Shown: positions 1 to 11,987 of the stretch, in pieces
How the letters are laid out: each line of letters opens with the position of its first letter
Position numbering within the stretch: the first letter of the stretch is position 1
Assembly (NCBI GenBank): GCA_002964805.2
Contig: PUDQ02000032.1
Coordinates: forward strand, 372,001-436,000
Source: Trametes villosa
Taxonomy: Eukaryota > Basidiomycota > Agaricomycetes > Polyporales > Polyporaceae
Length of the DNA: 64,000 nt
Direction: 5' to 3'
Program-made: the position numbers and the translations under genes
The notes under the pieces: model-generated
Databases searched by the model: none
Told to the model about the DNA's origin: nothing
What the model saw: only the letters and a program-made list of their open reading frames with translations

Positions 1-1229
1 GTACTACCTGGACCAGGTCAACTTGTGGATCGTGAACCATGAGAAGGCGGACTTTCGGTCGATCATCGACATCCAGGACGAGCACGGCGATACCGCGCTG
101 AACATTGCAGCGAGGGTTGGCAATAGGGGCTTGGTCAGGGCGTTGTTGGACGCCGGTGCCAACCGGCTGCTCGCGAATAAACTGGGGCTCCGGCCGGGTG
201 ACTTTGGCGTTGAGACCGAGGTATGCGGCACGTCTTTTGTTGTTAGCAGAACATTCTTAACGCCTGCGCGTTTCAGGAACTTGGGGGGAGCGCCCGATCG
301 GAGGACATCCTATCCTCGCTGCGCTCAGGCCCGTCCATTCCCCTGCAGAAGAGCCAGGATGTCATAGCCGGTAAGCACCTCTTCATCCCTTGCCAGCCCC
401 TGCCAGCGGACTCAGCGCACGACAGACATCAGCAGCATGATCCAGGGGCTCGGGGCCGAGTTCTCGGCGGAGGTGAAGACGAAGCAGGACCAGCTGGATG
501 TGACGCAGGCGCACCTGCGCGCGGCGACGCGCGAGCTGTCCGAGCAGCGCAAGCAGATCCAGACGTGGCAGGGCCGCTGCGGCGAGCTCGACCAGGCCGC
601 GCAGCGCGTGCGCAACCTCGAGAAGGCCCTCGCGGACGAGGACGCGTTCGACTGGACGGGCCGCTCGGAGCTCGATGGCGCCGACGCCGGGGCGGCCGCG
701 GGCCCCGCGTTTCGTGCGAACGGCTCCAAACCGAACATCGAGGTTGCGGCAGCGGGCCTAGGGGAGAATGCGGAGGTGGACCCGGAGATGCCGCTGGGCG
801 ACTCGGTGGCGAGCCTGGTGAGGCTGCGGCGGCTGAAGATGTGGTACGCGCGCGTGGAGCAGCTGCTGGACGCGCGGCTGCGCTCGCTCGAGGGCGCGAG
901 CGCGCAGAAGGAGTACGAGTGCAAGAAGATCGTCGCGCTGTGCACGGGCGTGCCGCTCGACAAGGTGGACGAGGTGAGTGGGCGGCTCGCGGTGCGGCGC
1001 GCGCAGGTGTATGTGTGGGTCGTGTGCTGAATGTGATTGTGTTTGCGTTTGTGTTTGGTGCAGCTCTTGGAGAATCTGGTCGTTGCGATGGAGAGTGAGT
1101 CGCAGGTGATCGATATCAGCCGGGTGTCTGGGTTCATGCAGAAGGTGCGCGGTGGTCGTTCAGCTCTTCTTGACGGCGTGCTCACGCTACATACCGCCGT
1201 GTCTGCAGGTTCGGAATGGTGTGATATAG
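1..1229 (+). CDS. MBF/SBF-type transcription factor subunit (Swi6/Cdc10/Mbp1 family), C-terminal part
   Basis: The 5' end lies outside the window; reading starts in frame at base 2. The first visible exon (to 220) encodes the last ankyrin repeat (DEHGDTALNIAARVGN, LLDAGAN). Later exons encode a coiled-coil region (QAHLRAATRELSEQRKQIQ, ARVEQLL). This order, ankyrin repeats followed by a heterodimerisation coiled coil, is that of the Swi6/Cdc10/Mbp1 subunits of the G1/S regulators MBF and SBF. Introns read as 221-276, 371-425, 974-1063 and 1145-1208; all splices keep frame. The last exon is only 21 nt and gives the ending FMQKVRNGVI before TAG at 1227. Without that splice the frame runs on into low-quality sequence. 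Whether this is the DNA-binding partner (Mbp1/Res type) or Swi6 cannot be told without the N-terminus. Confidence 0.85.
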
Positions 1230-1839
1230 CGGATATAGACTCTGAGCGGGCGGGCTGTCGTTACGGACAAACGGCGTATATCCCTGCGCGCGGTGTAGCG
1301 TATGTATGTATCGGACTCGGTGTTCCTCCTCTTCCCCTTCCGCTTTCGCTTTGGTGTCGTCGTCCCCCATGGCCGCTCATCACTGTATTACTATGCATCG
1401 TCGCCGCTTATTATTATGTCCCAGCGTCGCAGTAACTTTAAGTGCTCCGAACGTCGTGAGGTACAAGAATGAAGGAGGTGTCGAGACTCAAGGGTGCACT
1501 GCATTGCGACTACGCCCGGTAAGCCCGCCGAGGTAGCCCCAGCCCGGCCAATGCAACAAGTACTATGATCCGCCGGCACGTCTTGTGTATGTCGGGCCCA
1601 TACGCGAGCTGTCGATCATGCTTTAGGCTGGCCGCTGCGCCGTCGCGCCGACGCGTCGATCGTGGCCTGCGCTGGCAGCGCGAACAAGGATGCCCCTATC
1701 CGGACGGCAATTGTTCCAAATGCATCGCGGGCGTATAAGAAGCGGCACGCTGGCCCGTGCTTCTCAACCGACTGCGCCTCTGGAAAACTCGACGAACCAA
1801 GAACCAAGCAGCCTTCTGGAATTCGAAACGCGCCGCGGG

Positions 1840-3377
1840 ATGGATTTGGAGATCGTGCATATGGAGGTGGACCCTGCGAGGGACGGGATGGGAGGTACGT
1901 CTGGTCTTATATTTTGTGTGGTTTGTGGGACTAGGGGGCTCATGGATGGGGTAGCATTGGTATATATCGGAACGGTCGACCAGGTCGACATGATGAGAGC
2001 GGTGGCTCGAAAGCAACTGGCGCGGTTGGCGCCGCGGCCGGTTGCACGTCTGGACAGTAGACCTGCCAGGCAAGGTCCTCGTGAGTGCGAACTATTCATC
2101 GCAAAGTGGTTCATTGGTGTTAACCACGTCTGCTCCAGAGTTGCCGATGGAGCTGGTGGAAGAGATCCTCCTCGAGGCGTGGCTATCCATGTCCCTCTTC
2201 AACGCGCTCGACCGCTGGGAGCTCTTCTCGAACCTCTCCTTCGTGAGCCGCGGGTTCCGGGAGCTCGCGCTCTGGGTCGCGACGCGGCACGTCCGCGTGC
2301 TCTCGCACTGCGCCATGGACGTCGCCGCCTACCGCAGCATCGGCCAGCAATGCCTCGCCCTCCAGCACGGCCCCGGCGACATACTCCCGACAAACCAAGA
2401 CCCACACGAAGACCAGGACCAAGAGCAGCTCCTCGCGAACCTCTACCGGCACTCAACCGTGCACCTCGACGTGACCTACGCCGCGTACACCTCCTGGCAC
2501 AACCGCGACCGCTGGCTCTGCGACGCCATCACCCCAGGACGGCCTGACGACGTCTACGGCGTGCACGTCGACTTCTTCGCGAGCGCACACGGCGTGCACA
2601 CGTACCCCTTCCCCGAGCGGCGCGCGCCCGAGTACGCCGACTGGCTCGCGCGCCGGCGCCCCTCCGCGCTCTCCGGGTGGTTCGCAGACCTGCGCGCGGC
2701 GGTGCCGGACTGCGCGAAGGTGGTGCTGCAGGGCGACGCGGTCGAGCCCTTGGGGGTCGCCGCGTACGCGACGCTCGCGGAGAGCCTGTGGTGGTGGCCC
2801 TCGCTGGAGAGCGTGCGCCTGGAGGCGGGCGCGGTGCCCGGGCACGCGAGCTTCGCGTCGGAGGTGTATGGCGTCGCGAGCCGCGGACCGCTCCCGCCGT
2901 TCCCCCCGCTCCCGGGCGTGAAGAGGGTGTGGCTGGAGCGGTGCCCGCGGTGCACGTGTGGGAAGGAGCTCGAGGGGGAGGCGGAGGCGCATAAGGAGGA
3001 GTGTATCACGAGGAGGGTGCTGGAGCCGTTCACGGGGCTGCAGAGCGTGGGGATTGGGGCGAAGGTCGAGCAGGAGGACGATATCGTGATCCCGCCTGGG
3101 GTGGAGGTACGTATCGAGGCCGGCGCGGAGGAGAAGGGCGAGGAACCAGGGTTTGTGGATGCGTGGAAGGGGGCGGCGCAGAGGGACCGCAACAGGCGTC
3201 CGCCGCGGTGGGTGCCGATGCTGAACATCGCGGAGTCGGACACGCTCTGGCAGCTCGTCGACCCAGTGAGTCGCTTGTCTCCCCCACGTTGGTGAGGTGC
3301 TGAACGGATGCTCTTAGGATGGAGTGAGGTTTCCTCGGCCTCCGAACTACATCGGATTCGGGTTCGAGCCTTGGTAG
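1840..3377 (+). CDS. F-box-like domain protein, function unknown
   Basis: A short F-box-like segment (LPMELVEEILLEAW, then FSNLSFVSRGFRELAL) opens a protein with no other recognised domain. Proteins of this layout are numerous in agaricomycetes and are thought to be SCF ubiquitin-ligase adaptors; the substrate is unknown. I place the start at 1840 (MDLEIVHMEVDP) with an intron 1895-2138, which joins in frame to ELPMELVEE. A TATAAG motif at about 1732 suits that start. The alternative is an unspliced start at 2042. The frame appears to continue past 3265, but a good donor there and the acceptor at 3317 give a final exon coding DGVRFPRPPNYIGFGFEPW and a stop at 3377, a compact ending that looks conserved. 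A CxxC-like stretch (CPRCTCG) is present near residue 300. The 244-nt first intron is long for this genome. Confidence 0.7.
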
Positions 3378-3545
3378 CATGCGGACAGGACTCACCTCCC
3401 AGGTTTTTCGGAGTACCGACTGGGGACAGACTGGAACAGCACACTGGACAGTTTCTTACGGACGCGCCAGCTATGTTAAAGGACGTACATAATCCCACGA
3501 GCAGCTAACCATACAATTATACCACCGTCCCACCCCAAGCGGCAC

Positions 3546-6273
3546 CTATATCCCGCCGTCGGGCGTGAAGATCTGGAAGTTGCGGTTGTACGTGCCCGAG
3601 GCGAGCATGCGCCCGTCGTGCGCGAGGTCGACGGACATCACCTTCCCGCCGTCCGTCGGGAGCGTGCGCAGCAGCTGCCAGTCGTCCGCGCTCCACAGCT
3701 TCACCAGCCCGTCGTACCCGCCGCTCGCGAGGTACAGCCCCGAGCGGTACTTCCACTCCTCGGCAGCTTTGTCTGCGTCGGAGGCGGTGTCTGGGTCGGG
3801 CTTCGCATCTGGGTCGGGCTCGGACTTGATGGCATCCTGCATGACGACGTCGGGCGCGGCAGTGGGGATAGCGTTCGCGGGCGGGAGCTCGTCGGCGTAG
3901 AAGAAGCGCACGTCGGAGACGTTGGACATGTGCGCGGGGATGGTGTAGAGCGCCTTGAGCGAGCGCATGTCCCATATTCGGATCGTGTCGTCGCCCGAAC
4001 CGGTGGCGATCTGGTACCTTCGTGGATGTGAGACTCAGGGTGTGGATATACGCGGAGGGCTGACCTACCCGTTAGGTGAGAAGGAGATGCCGAAGATGGC
4101 TTGGACGTGGCCGTCGAGGACCATCGCTGTTCGGCCGGTGCGCAGGTCCCATACGCGGCCGATGGCGTCGATCCCACTGAGCGCAAGATAAGCAAGCATG
4201 AAGATAGGTGTTGGGAGATGGAGACTGACCCCGATGCGCAGAGAGCACCATCATCCTGGAACTCGACCGAGAAGACCTCCTTCGAGTGCCCCTCCTGTAG
4301 GAGCAGCTCCTTCGCTGTAGCGACGTCCCACAGCCGCCATGTCGTATCGAAGCTCGCGCTCGCGACGTATTTTCCGGATGGATGGAAGGCGACTCGCGCG
4401 ACTCGGCCTGCGTGGCCCTTCAAGGTTGCTAGTGGCGTCTCACTGCGGCCTGGCGTAAACGGGTGGGCACCGGGCATATATCGTGTACGCACCTGTTGAG
4501 TGACCACAGGTGGAGAGATAGGTCCGCCGCACCACTGACGAAGTTGACTGCGTCTTCGCTTAGGGATTTTGTGGCTTGTGGGTGCCATGCAACGCCGCCA
4601 ACACGGTCGGTGTGTCCTGAACAGCCAGGTAACTTTAGCAGCACTCGAAGGATTACTGTACCGTCACGACCGTAGGCGACGCGACAATGCATCGTGAGAA
4701 TGGAGCACTACGGGCAGGGCGCTTGAACGGGCACAAGAAAATGCGCACGAAATGCGCCCTGCAGCAATCCTATCGCGTCGCTTCTTCCGAGATATCGTTG
4801 CCTCGGAAAGGACAGAAATCTGGTGGATTTCCAGTCACTTTCCGGGAGCAATCAGGTAAGGAAGCCTTTCCTGCGCCCCGAAAGGCTTGGCTGACACGGA
4901 AAGGCATGCTAAACACGCCTTTCAGTGTCATTTCGGTGAATGGTCGCAGAAAGGCATCCTAATCTGTCCGCTATCCTACCAAATGAGATGATCCCGCCAG
5001 GATTGCTGCAGGCACGCGTTTCGCGCGCATTTCCAAGCGCCCGTTCAAAGCTCCCTGCCCTCGGTGGAGGGGGCGGAGGCGACAGAGCCGTCGGGACATG
5101 GGACAATGACGACCATGTCGCCTACCGTCCTCGAGCCAAGAGCCCCAAATCGTCGATTTAGCCATGCTGGATCCCTTGAGACCCATCATGGTGCATAAAC
5201 CTATGAGAGAGAGCAAAATCGGAATGGTTCTCGTCGCTCCGCTACTGATGAGCGCCGGCGTCTCGGGGGGACCATAGGCGACCAACCCCTCGGGACATAG
5301 GGACAATTGGCCAATTAGGCGGCGGCGACAACCCCTTCGGGACCGGGGACGTCGCCTAAGGTCGTGACGGTACAGTACGCGTGAAGGGACAAACCTCGAT
5401 ATGTCCGAACGGGCGTGCAATCTGGGACGTTCCATAGTTTGACGTTGCCCGCCCAACTGCCGGTAAGCAGATATTTGCTGTTGGGGGAGAACCGGACTAA
5501 TGACACTGGTCGTTCGTCGCCAATCTGGGACCCCAAGTTCGCGAAGCTCTGCAGATGTGTAAGCCTGTTGGTGGTCCCTAAGAATAATTCATGGGTCGGC
5601 TTACCTTCACCTCTGCGAAGACCTTCTTGCGAATGTCTATGATTCGCCCAAGTGGCATCTTGCTGTCTATCCGCTGCTGGGCGACTCGTTTTTGAGCTCT
5701 ACATGGGAACAAGAAAGGCGGAAGAGAAGGCAGTAAGCACCTATTCGTGGTGGTCCACCTATCGGTAGCGGAAATCCAACCTGGGAAGAGAGTATTCCGC
5801 CAAAACCCGCCGTGCCTCCAACAGTTCCAGGGAGCCTGGCGAGTAGAACTCCTCGACCTGCGTGTCGCGTCAGTCGTACAATTGGGATGCAAACCGGGGG
5901 TAGGCGCACCTCCTCGTCCGAGCTTTCTTCGCTGCTCTCCTCGTCTACTTGCATGCCATCCTCTCCGCGCGCGGCATTGATTTGCGAAAGCACATAGATG
6001 AGACGGTCTCGCCTGTCAGGCGGCTATCCGCGGTTTAGCATGTACCCCGCATATAAAGCATTTGCAACATACACGTTCGCCGAACAGCGTTATGGGCTCC
6101 CCGATTTCGCGCAGTCTTGCCTTGACCTTGTTGTCATCTGTGGGCACCGCGAGGTTTCTTGCCTTCTTCTTGCGTTCCAGCTCATCGAGAATGACTTGGT
6201 TCTCCAGGCGCGCCCGCTCAGAGCCTGCGAAGTTGCCGTCGTCGAGAAGGGTGTCGAACGTGAGCTCGGACAT
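3546..6273 (-). CDS. prp4: U4/U6 small nuclear ribonucleoprotein PRP4 (WD40 repeat)
   Basis: The N-terminal exon (start ATG 6273) carries the SFM/PRP4-like signature: a basic helix ([18 protein letters not shown]) followed by [14 protein letters not shown], then after the 6024-6072 intron PPDRRDRL. At least six WD40 repeats follow (for example [62 protein letters not shown]) and the protein ends [20 protein letters not shown]4 binds PRP3 in the U4/U6 di-snRNP and is needed to assemble the tri-snRNP for splicing in the nucleus. The gene has many small introns. The one between TYR and GHTDRVGG is 4617-5394, 778 nt, because it holds a 720-bp element (separate entry); without it the intron is 56 nt. 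It is divergent from the mannosyltransferase gene, with 177 bp between the two ATGs. Confidence 0.93.
4656..5375. mobile_element. Non-autonomous inverted-repeat DNA element (MITE-like) inside a PRP4 intron
   Basis: The two ends are near-perfect inverted repeats of about 25 bp. The left end reads CTGTACCGTCACGACC from 4656; the right end is its reverse complement ending at 5375, with one mismatch through the GTCGCCTA motif. TA dinucleotides at 4654-4655 and 5376-5377 look like the target duplication, as in Tc1/mariner-type elements. No transposase coding is visible inside. Removing the element plus one TA restores a 56-nt intron, which is the normal size here. Internal sequence has a second inverted pair (4711-4770 with 5000-5060), short AAAGGC repeats around 4860-4960, and repeated GTCGCCTA motifs near the right end. 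Confidence 0.85.
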
Positions 6274-6450
6274 GGCGGACGGGGACCTACGGGGACGCGA
6301 ATGGACGCGCGGATGAGAGAGACGCGTGCGTGGAAGCGCCCGTACATGGTTGCGCACACCAGATAAGCGCCGGCGCTGGTTCAGACGCGACTGCGCGAGT
6401 GGGCGTTCTCACCCAGCTCTCCTTCCGTCCTCCACGTATCCTCCCTCGCC

Positions 6451-9274
6451 ATGTCGCAGTCGGGCGGCGCAGGCTCCAGCAGGATCCGCAACAGAAAACC
6501 TCCCTCAGACCTCTCTCGTGCTACCTCGTCAGACGTCGACGACGATGAACACAACAACGATGGCCAGAACCCGGTACGTGACACGTATCTCGTGTACACC
6601 GCGTCTGTTCAGCCACTCACGCATCCTTGGCGGAGTAGCGCAATCGCAGCTCTGCGGAGAAGGCCCTCGAGTCCGAACAAGCCAACGTCGCGATGATTGC
6701 GCTGCTCACGACTGTCGCGTTCGCGTTGCGTTTCTTCAAAATCAACCATCCCGACCAAGTCGTGTACGTTCCCGCGCACGCGTGTCATCCGTCGCGTCAC
6801 CCATAACCGAGCTGCTTTGCTTTCAGGTTCGATGAAGTGCACTTTGGCAAGTTCGCGTCGTATTATATCCAGCGACAGTACTACTTCGACGTGCACCCTC
6901 CACTCGCGAAACTGCTCTTTGGTCTTGCTGGCTGGTTTGTTGGCTATGACGGCTCATTCGGCTTCGAGAACATCGGCGACAGCTACACTGAGGCTCATGT
7001 TCCCTACGTCGGCTTGCGTGCTCTACCCGCAATTCTCGGCAGTCTTACCGTTCCCGTCGTCTACGCCATCATGAAGGAGTGCGGTTTCTCGACCATTGTT
7101 GCGACGTTCTCCGCGTGCATCGTTCTCTTCGGTGCGTGCTTCCTTGATTCCGAACTCGCGCCGTCGTTCTCATTCCCGAGTAGACAACGCACATGTTGCA
7201 CAGGACCGCCTCATCCTGCTGGACGCGACCTTGATCTTCTTCATGACCATGACGATGTACTGCTACATTCGGTTCAAGAAGCTCCGCTACCGGTACGTTT
7301 GCCTATCACTGTATGCGCGATTCTCGCTCATCTCTTGCAGTGACTTCTCGTTCGACTGGTGGCTGTGGATTCTTTCTTGCGGCACCTTCATGGCCTTCAC
7401 CTGGGCTTCCAAAGTGAACGGTATCCTGACCGTGGTTGCCATTGGCCTTGCGGTTATCATCGACCTCTGGGACATTCTTGACATCAAGAAGGGCCACGAT
7501 TTGGTAAGAACTATGCTTTGAGGATGTGTGCTCAATACTGAAGCCCCTCCTAGGAGTACTTCTGGAAACACTTCCTTGCAAGGGCAATCGCCTTCATCGT
7601 GCTCCCGCTGTTCCTCTACCTCTCGATTTTCTGGGTTCACCTGGCCCTCCTTACCAACTCCGGTCCTGGTGATACGTTCATGAGCCCCGCATTCCAGGAG
7701 ACCCTGCGCGGCAACGAGCTCCTGCTTAACAGCCACGGTTTGTCTTATTTGTTTTCGATACTCGCATACCGCTCAATGGCAGAACAGAGATCCGATACTA
7801 CGACACCATCACCATTAGGCACAAGGACACCCGCGTGTTCCTTCACTCGCATCCCGACAAGTATCCTTTGAAGTACGACGACGGCCGTATCTCCAGCCAA
7901 GGTCAACAGGTCACCGGCTACGGGCACGACGATACCAACAACAACTGGCAGATCATCCCGACCAAGGCGCTCCCCGAGACCGGCCGTGGACGCGTCATCC
8001 GGGACGACGACGTGTTCCAGCTGCTCCACGTCAACACCCAGACGCTCCTGCTCACGCACGATGTTGCGTCGCCGCTCATGCCGACGAACGAGGAGTTCAC
8101 CACCTGGCCCAAGGACGACCTCTCGCGGTACAACGACACGCTCTTCCAGCTCCGTCTCGTGGACGCGTTCGAGGGCGAGGCGTGGAAGTCCAAGTCGGGA
8201 CATTTCCGTTTGGTCCACGTCCCGACGAAGGTTGCGATGTGGACGCACCCGAAGCAGCTCCCCGACTGGGCGTACAAGCAGCAGGAGATCAACGGGAACA
8301 AGAACATCAACGATAAGACTGCCATCTGGTTTGTCGACTCGATTGTCGCAGACGAGAGTGCGTAGAACTATCCCTACAGCATCTGTAATTTACTCAATAA
8401 CTCTCATAGGCGGCGAGGACATCAAGGATCGCGTCGGTGACGCACCTCCGAAGGAGCCCAAGTCGCTCAACTTCTTCAAGAAGTTCTTCGAGCTCCAAAT
8501 CCTGATGTTGCAGCACAACGCTGGTCTTACCGCATCGCACCCTTACGCCAGCGGTCCTATCAACTGGCCCTTCCTCATTAGCGGTATCAGTTTCTGGACG
8601 CAGACCGAGGGTCAGAAGCAGATCTACTTCATTGGCAACCTCATCGGCTGGTGGTCGTGCGTCATCGGCATTTCGCTGTACACCGGCATTATGCTCGCGG
8701 ACCTCGTCGCTCGTCGTCGTGACATCGAGCCTCTAACGGAGCGTAAGCACTCTTCCTACGCTACGCAAAGCTTGTTTGCTCACCGATAGCCTGTAGCCGT
8801 CCGCCACCGCCTTTTGAACTCGACGGGCTTCTTCCTGCTCTTCTGGGGCGTGCACTACTTCCCGTTCTTCCTGATGAGCCGCCAGCTGTTCGTGCACCAC
8901 TACCTGCCGTCGCACGTCGCCTCGGCGCTCGTCGCGGGCTCCGTGCTCTCCTTCGCGCTCTCCGAGACCGTCAACTACCCCGTGTCGGTGTGGGGCCCGC
9001 GCATGCGCACGCCGAAGGTCAGGACATACGCAGACCTCGGCGCGCGCGGCCCGATTGTCGTCGGCGCGTTCGCGTTCGTCATGTTTATCATGTTCGTGTA
9101 CATCGCGCCGCTCACGTACGGCACGCCTGGGTACGTCCTTTCCCTCCTATCCCCGAGTGACGGTGGGCTGATTAGGCGGGGGTTTGTAGGCTCGACGGAC
9201 ACTCCGTTAACGCGCGCAGGCTCCTCTCGAGCTGGACGCTCCACTTCGCGGCGAAGGCGACTGATGCGGCCTGA
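6451..9274 (+). CDS. Dolichyl-phosphate-mannose:protein O-mannosyltransferase, PMT4-like
   Basis: Multi-exon ER membrane enzyme that transfers mannose from dolichyl-phosphate-mannose to Ser/Thr of secretory proteins. Seen in order: a disordered N-terminus (MSQSGGAGSSRIRNRK), a first membrane helix (MIALLTTVAFALRFF), the conserved luminal loop FDEVHFGKFASYY...DVHPPLAKLLFG, further membrane helices, a MIR domain (about 7790-8360: VFLHSHPDKYP, HVNTQTLLLTHD, FRLVHVPTKVAMWTH), and a C-terminal membrane block with HHYLPSHVASALVAG and NYPVSVWGPRMR. The final exon, after the acceptor before 9224, gives LLSSWTLHFAAKATDAA and TGA at 9272. The LLSSWTLHFA ending and LPSHVASALVAG resemble the PMT4 subfamily more than PMT1 or PMT2; that is from memory of the families. 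The start is the first ATG of the 6451 exon, divergent from PRP4. Confidence 0.9.
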
Positions 9275-10611
9275 GCCCCGAGCGACGTGCGATGGTTGCT
9301 TGGACGTGGGTGCGGGCTCTCCCACTCGGGTGCGGAACGAGCCAGTTTTTGCGAACGAGACTAGTTGCTTCTTCGAGTGTCTATATATTCTGGAATTCAG
9401 CTCTGTATTAACTGATAATGGATTGGCATCGCGACCCCAGCTCTCGCAGGAAGGACGATCAGAACGCGGTCGACTCGCTTTCCCATGCCGCTGCTGGGGA
9501 GGAAGTGTTGGCCCGCCGGGTTCGCATTCGGAGAACGCCACGGCACGCTGGGTGGCTTCGAAAGACACGTTATCGGCGAATGGCAAGTGTCCAGCGAGCG
9601 GGGGGCCTGCGAAGGCGAGACGCGTGCTACCGAACTGGCACCGCGTAGCTATAGCACGGGATACTGGCATTCGAACTTCGGCCTTCTGACTTCGCACGGA
9701 CTGAGTACTCAAGGGGCGGGCCGCGACCAGGCATCTTTTAGGGCTGCGCCATGTGCGAACGCAAATTGGCCCCGCGCGCGGGTGCGGCGGACGGTTGGTT
9801 CTGTTGCGGACGTTCTGACCGGCGGCTTCTGCGACTCAACTGCATGCTGCGGTCCCCCGTGCGGTACGTACGGATTTCACGGGTCTGTCTGGCCAGTGTC
9901 CCTGTTCCTGTGGCCTTGCGCACCACTGATGCCGCGTCGCCTAGACATTGCAGGAACGGTCTGAATCTGCGGCGACGGTGGACTCGGAGTCTCGGAGCAC
10001 TCAACGCGGAGGATGGCATAACGCTGATGTACAGGGCTCCCAACTGTCCAAGGGGACGTCGGCTACGGGTGGGATCCCGCTCGGAGTCGCGACGCGCCCC
10101 GCTCCCGGGTGCTCTTTGCTCGCCCTCAGGCTCTTCCCGGTTCTGCACATCTGTGATGTGATGTAGGGTGAATGGCTGCACGGGGCACAATGCGGGCTCC
10201 ATAGATGGTTGGTATGGTTTTTGAACACCGGCTGGGTGAGTGGGAGGACGAAGACTTTGCATCTGTGGTTCGTCGTAGCCGGTGCCACAGATCTCAAAGG
10301 TTTCCTCGCTCGGAGGGATGTCGTTACTAGACCGAGGTGAGCTCGGTTCGCTCTAGATGAGAGGCCGGCGGCCGAGTTGCAGCTGACAGGATTCGCTAGC
10401 GTTCGGCGCACCCGTGACTTTGATTCTCGTCCTTGCAAGCGTGTGCGCGCGAAGCAGTATACACGGTAGATTCAGGCAGAGAGGTTCCTGTGAGAGAGAA
10501 CAGCAGCATTGACGACAGGGGTATACCACCAGAAAGAACGACAGAATACACAGACATTACAGTGTGGGTAACCTACTACAGCCCAGAAATCACGAAGAGG
10601 GGCGCATTCCG
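9275..10611. other. Intergenic region without recognised gene
   Basis: Convergent intergenic space between the mannosyltransferase and the hydrolase. It must hold both 3' untranslated regions. Several open frames exist on both strands, but none shows a family motif or a spliced model. I see no repeat or RNA gene. Confidence 0.5.
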
Positions 10612-11987
10612 TCACTCGAGCGACTCGAGGAATTTCTGCGACGCCTCGTAACCCTGCGTGCTCTCGGGCTCGTGCCAGGTGTGCGTCATCGGGACGTGCG
10701 CCGCGTGCGGGATCTCGAGGTACGTGAGCGCGCCCTCGCCGTTGTCCGCGACGATCCGGTCGCGCAGCGTGCGCACCGGGTCGAGCATCATCTCCCCGCC
10801 GCCGATGATGATACACGTCGGCGGCAAGCCCTTGAACAGACCCTCCGGTTGCGGGAGGCGCGTCGACCCGGGCGAGATCCATGAGTTCTCCCAGGCGGCG
10901 GATTCGGGGAGGCGCCCGACGAGCGACTTCGTCGGGAAGCCGTCGAAGAAGCCGTGCACCATGTCGTTGTCCTTGTTGCGCTCGAAGGACGAGCCCGGCC
11001 CCTCCTGCGTGTGCCCCCAGTCCGACGCGGGCGAGAGCAGGAGCTGCCCGCGCGGGCGCGCGGCGCCAACCTCCGGGCCGACGCCCAGGGAGGGGAGCGC
11101 GACCTGGGAGAGGTAGCGCGTGAGCTGGAGGGCGAGGTTCGCGCCCGCGGACTCGCCCATGATGAGGACGTTGGCGGGCTTGAAGCCGAGGTCGCGCACG
11201 AGGTATTGGTAGCCGGCGAGCGCATCGAGGAGCGCGGCGGGGAAGGCGCCCTGCGTGGGCAGCGGGTCGCTCCAGGAGAGCCGGTACTCGCACTGGAAGA
11301 TGCGCGTGTATCCTTTTGGTGCGTAGTCGAACATCTTGCGGTAGATGTAGCCGGTCGCGAAGTCGGGGTGCCCCGAGCCCATCTGCGGAGCGGGAGAAGG
11401 GGGAGGGAGGACTACGGTGAGTACGAGAAGGGCGGCGCGGGAGGTGCGTGCGAGAGACTTACGACGAAGCCGCCGCCTGCGCATTGGAAGAGGGCGCGAA
11501 TGAGCATGCGCGCGAGGGCGTGGATTAAGCCAGGGTAGCACTTACCGTGGAAGCCGTAGATGACCTTCTCATCGGGCTCCGCCTTCTGGCCCGCCTTGCC
11601 GTCAGGCCCGCGCTTGCCCAACCAGTAGCCGGCGGTGCGCTCGGGCTTGATGTCGTTTACGCGCGCGGCCTCCTTGATCTCGTCGAGCACGATGAGGTCG
11701 GGCGCGGGCTCCGTCCAGACGAGCCCGACCGCGTCGCCCTTGCCGGACTTCTCAACCGCGACGGGGTCGAAGCACATCGTGTTCACCGTCGTGCGGAAGA
11801 TGGTCGTGATGCCGTCCCGGTAGCACTTGACGAGGATGACGCGCCCGAGCGACCACGGCACGGGGCGCGAGGACGGGAGCGCATAGCGGATCGCCCAGTA
11901 CGGCACCTTGACCAGGAGGAGCGAGAAGGCGACGTAGAGGTAGTAGAATGTCTGGAAGGGCTGGTAGCGGAAGAGGAAGTACGCCAT
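10612..11987 (-). CDS. Alpha/beta hydrolase, hormone-sensitive-lipase type (esterase/lipase fold-3)
   Basis: The N-terminus has a membrane-like helix (FQTFYYLYVAFSLLLVKVPYW), so the enzyme is probably anchored or secretory. Catalytic parts are all present: oxyanion hole HGGGFV, nucleophile elbow GESAG, a probable Asp in MLDPVRTL and a probable His in HAAHVPMTH. The oxyanion hole is built from three exons: the upstream exon ends CAC G at 11546, an exon of only 14 nt (11463-11476) supplies GGFV, and the next exon starts at 11382. Introns are 11477-11545 and 11383-11462. The start at 11987 (MAYFLFRYQPF) fits the family; a splice-acceptor-like TAG just upstream leaves room for a 5' UTR intron. 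Stop TGA at 10612. Substrate unknown: a small-ester or acyl hydrolase. It lies upstream of a P450 on the same strand, but 1.6 kb apart. Confidence 0.85.

Noticed and set aside
9418..9964. Overlapping plus-strand frames downstream of the mannosyltransferase
   Set aside because: No family motif, no consistent splicing, and frames overlap one another on both strands.
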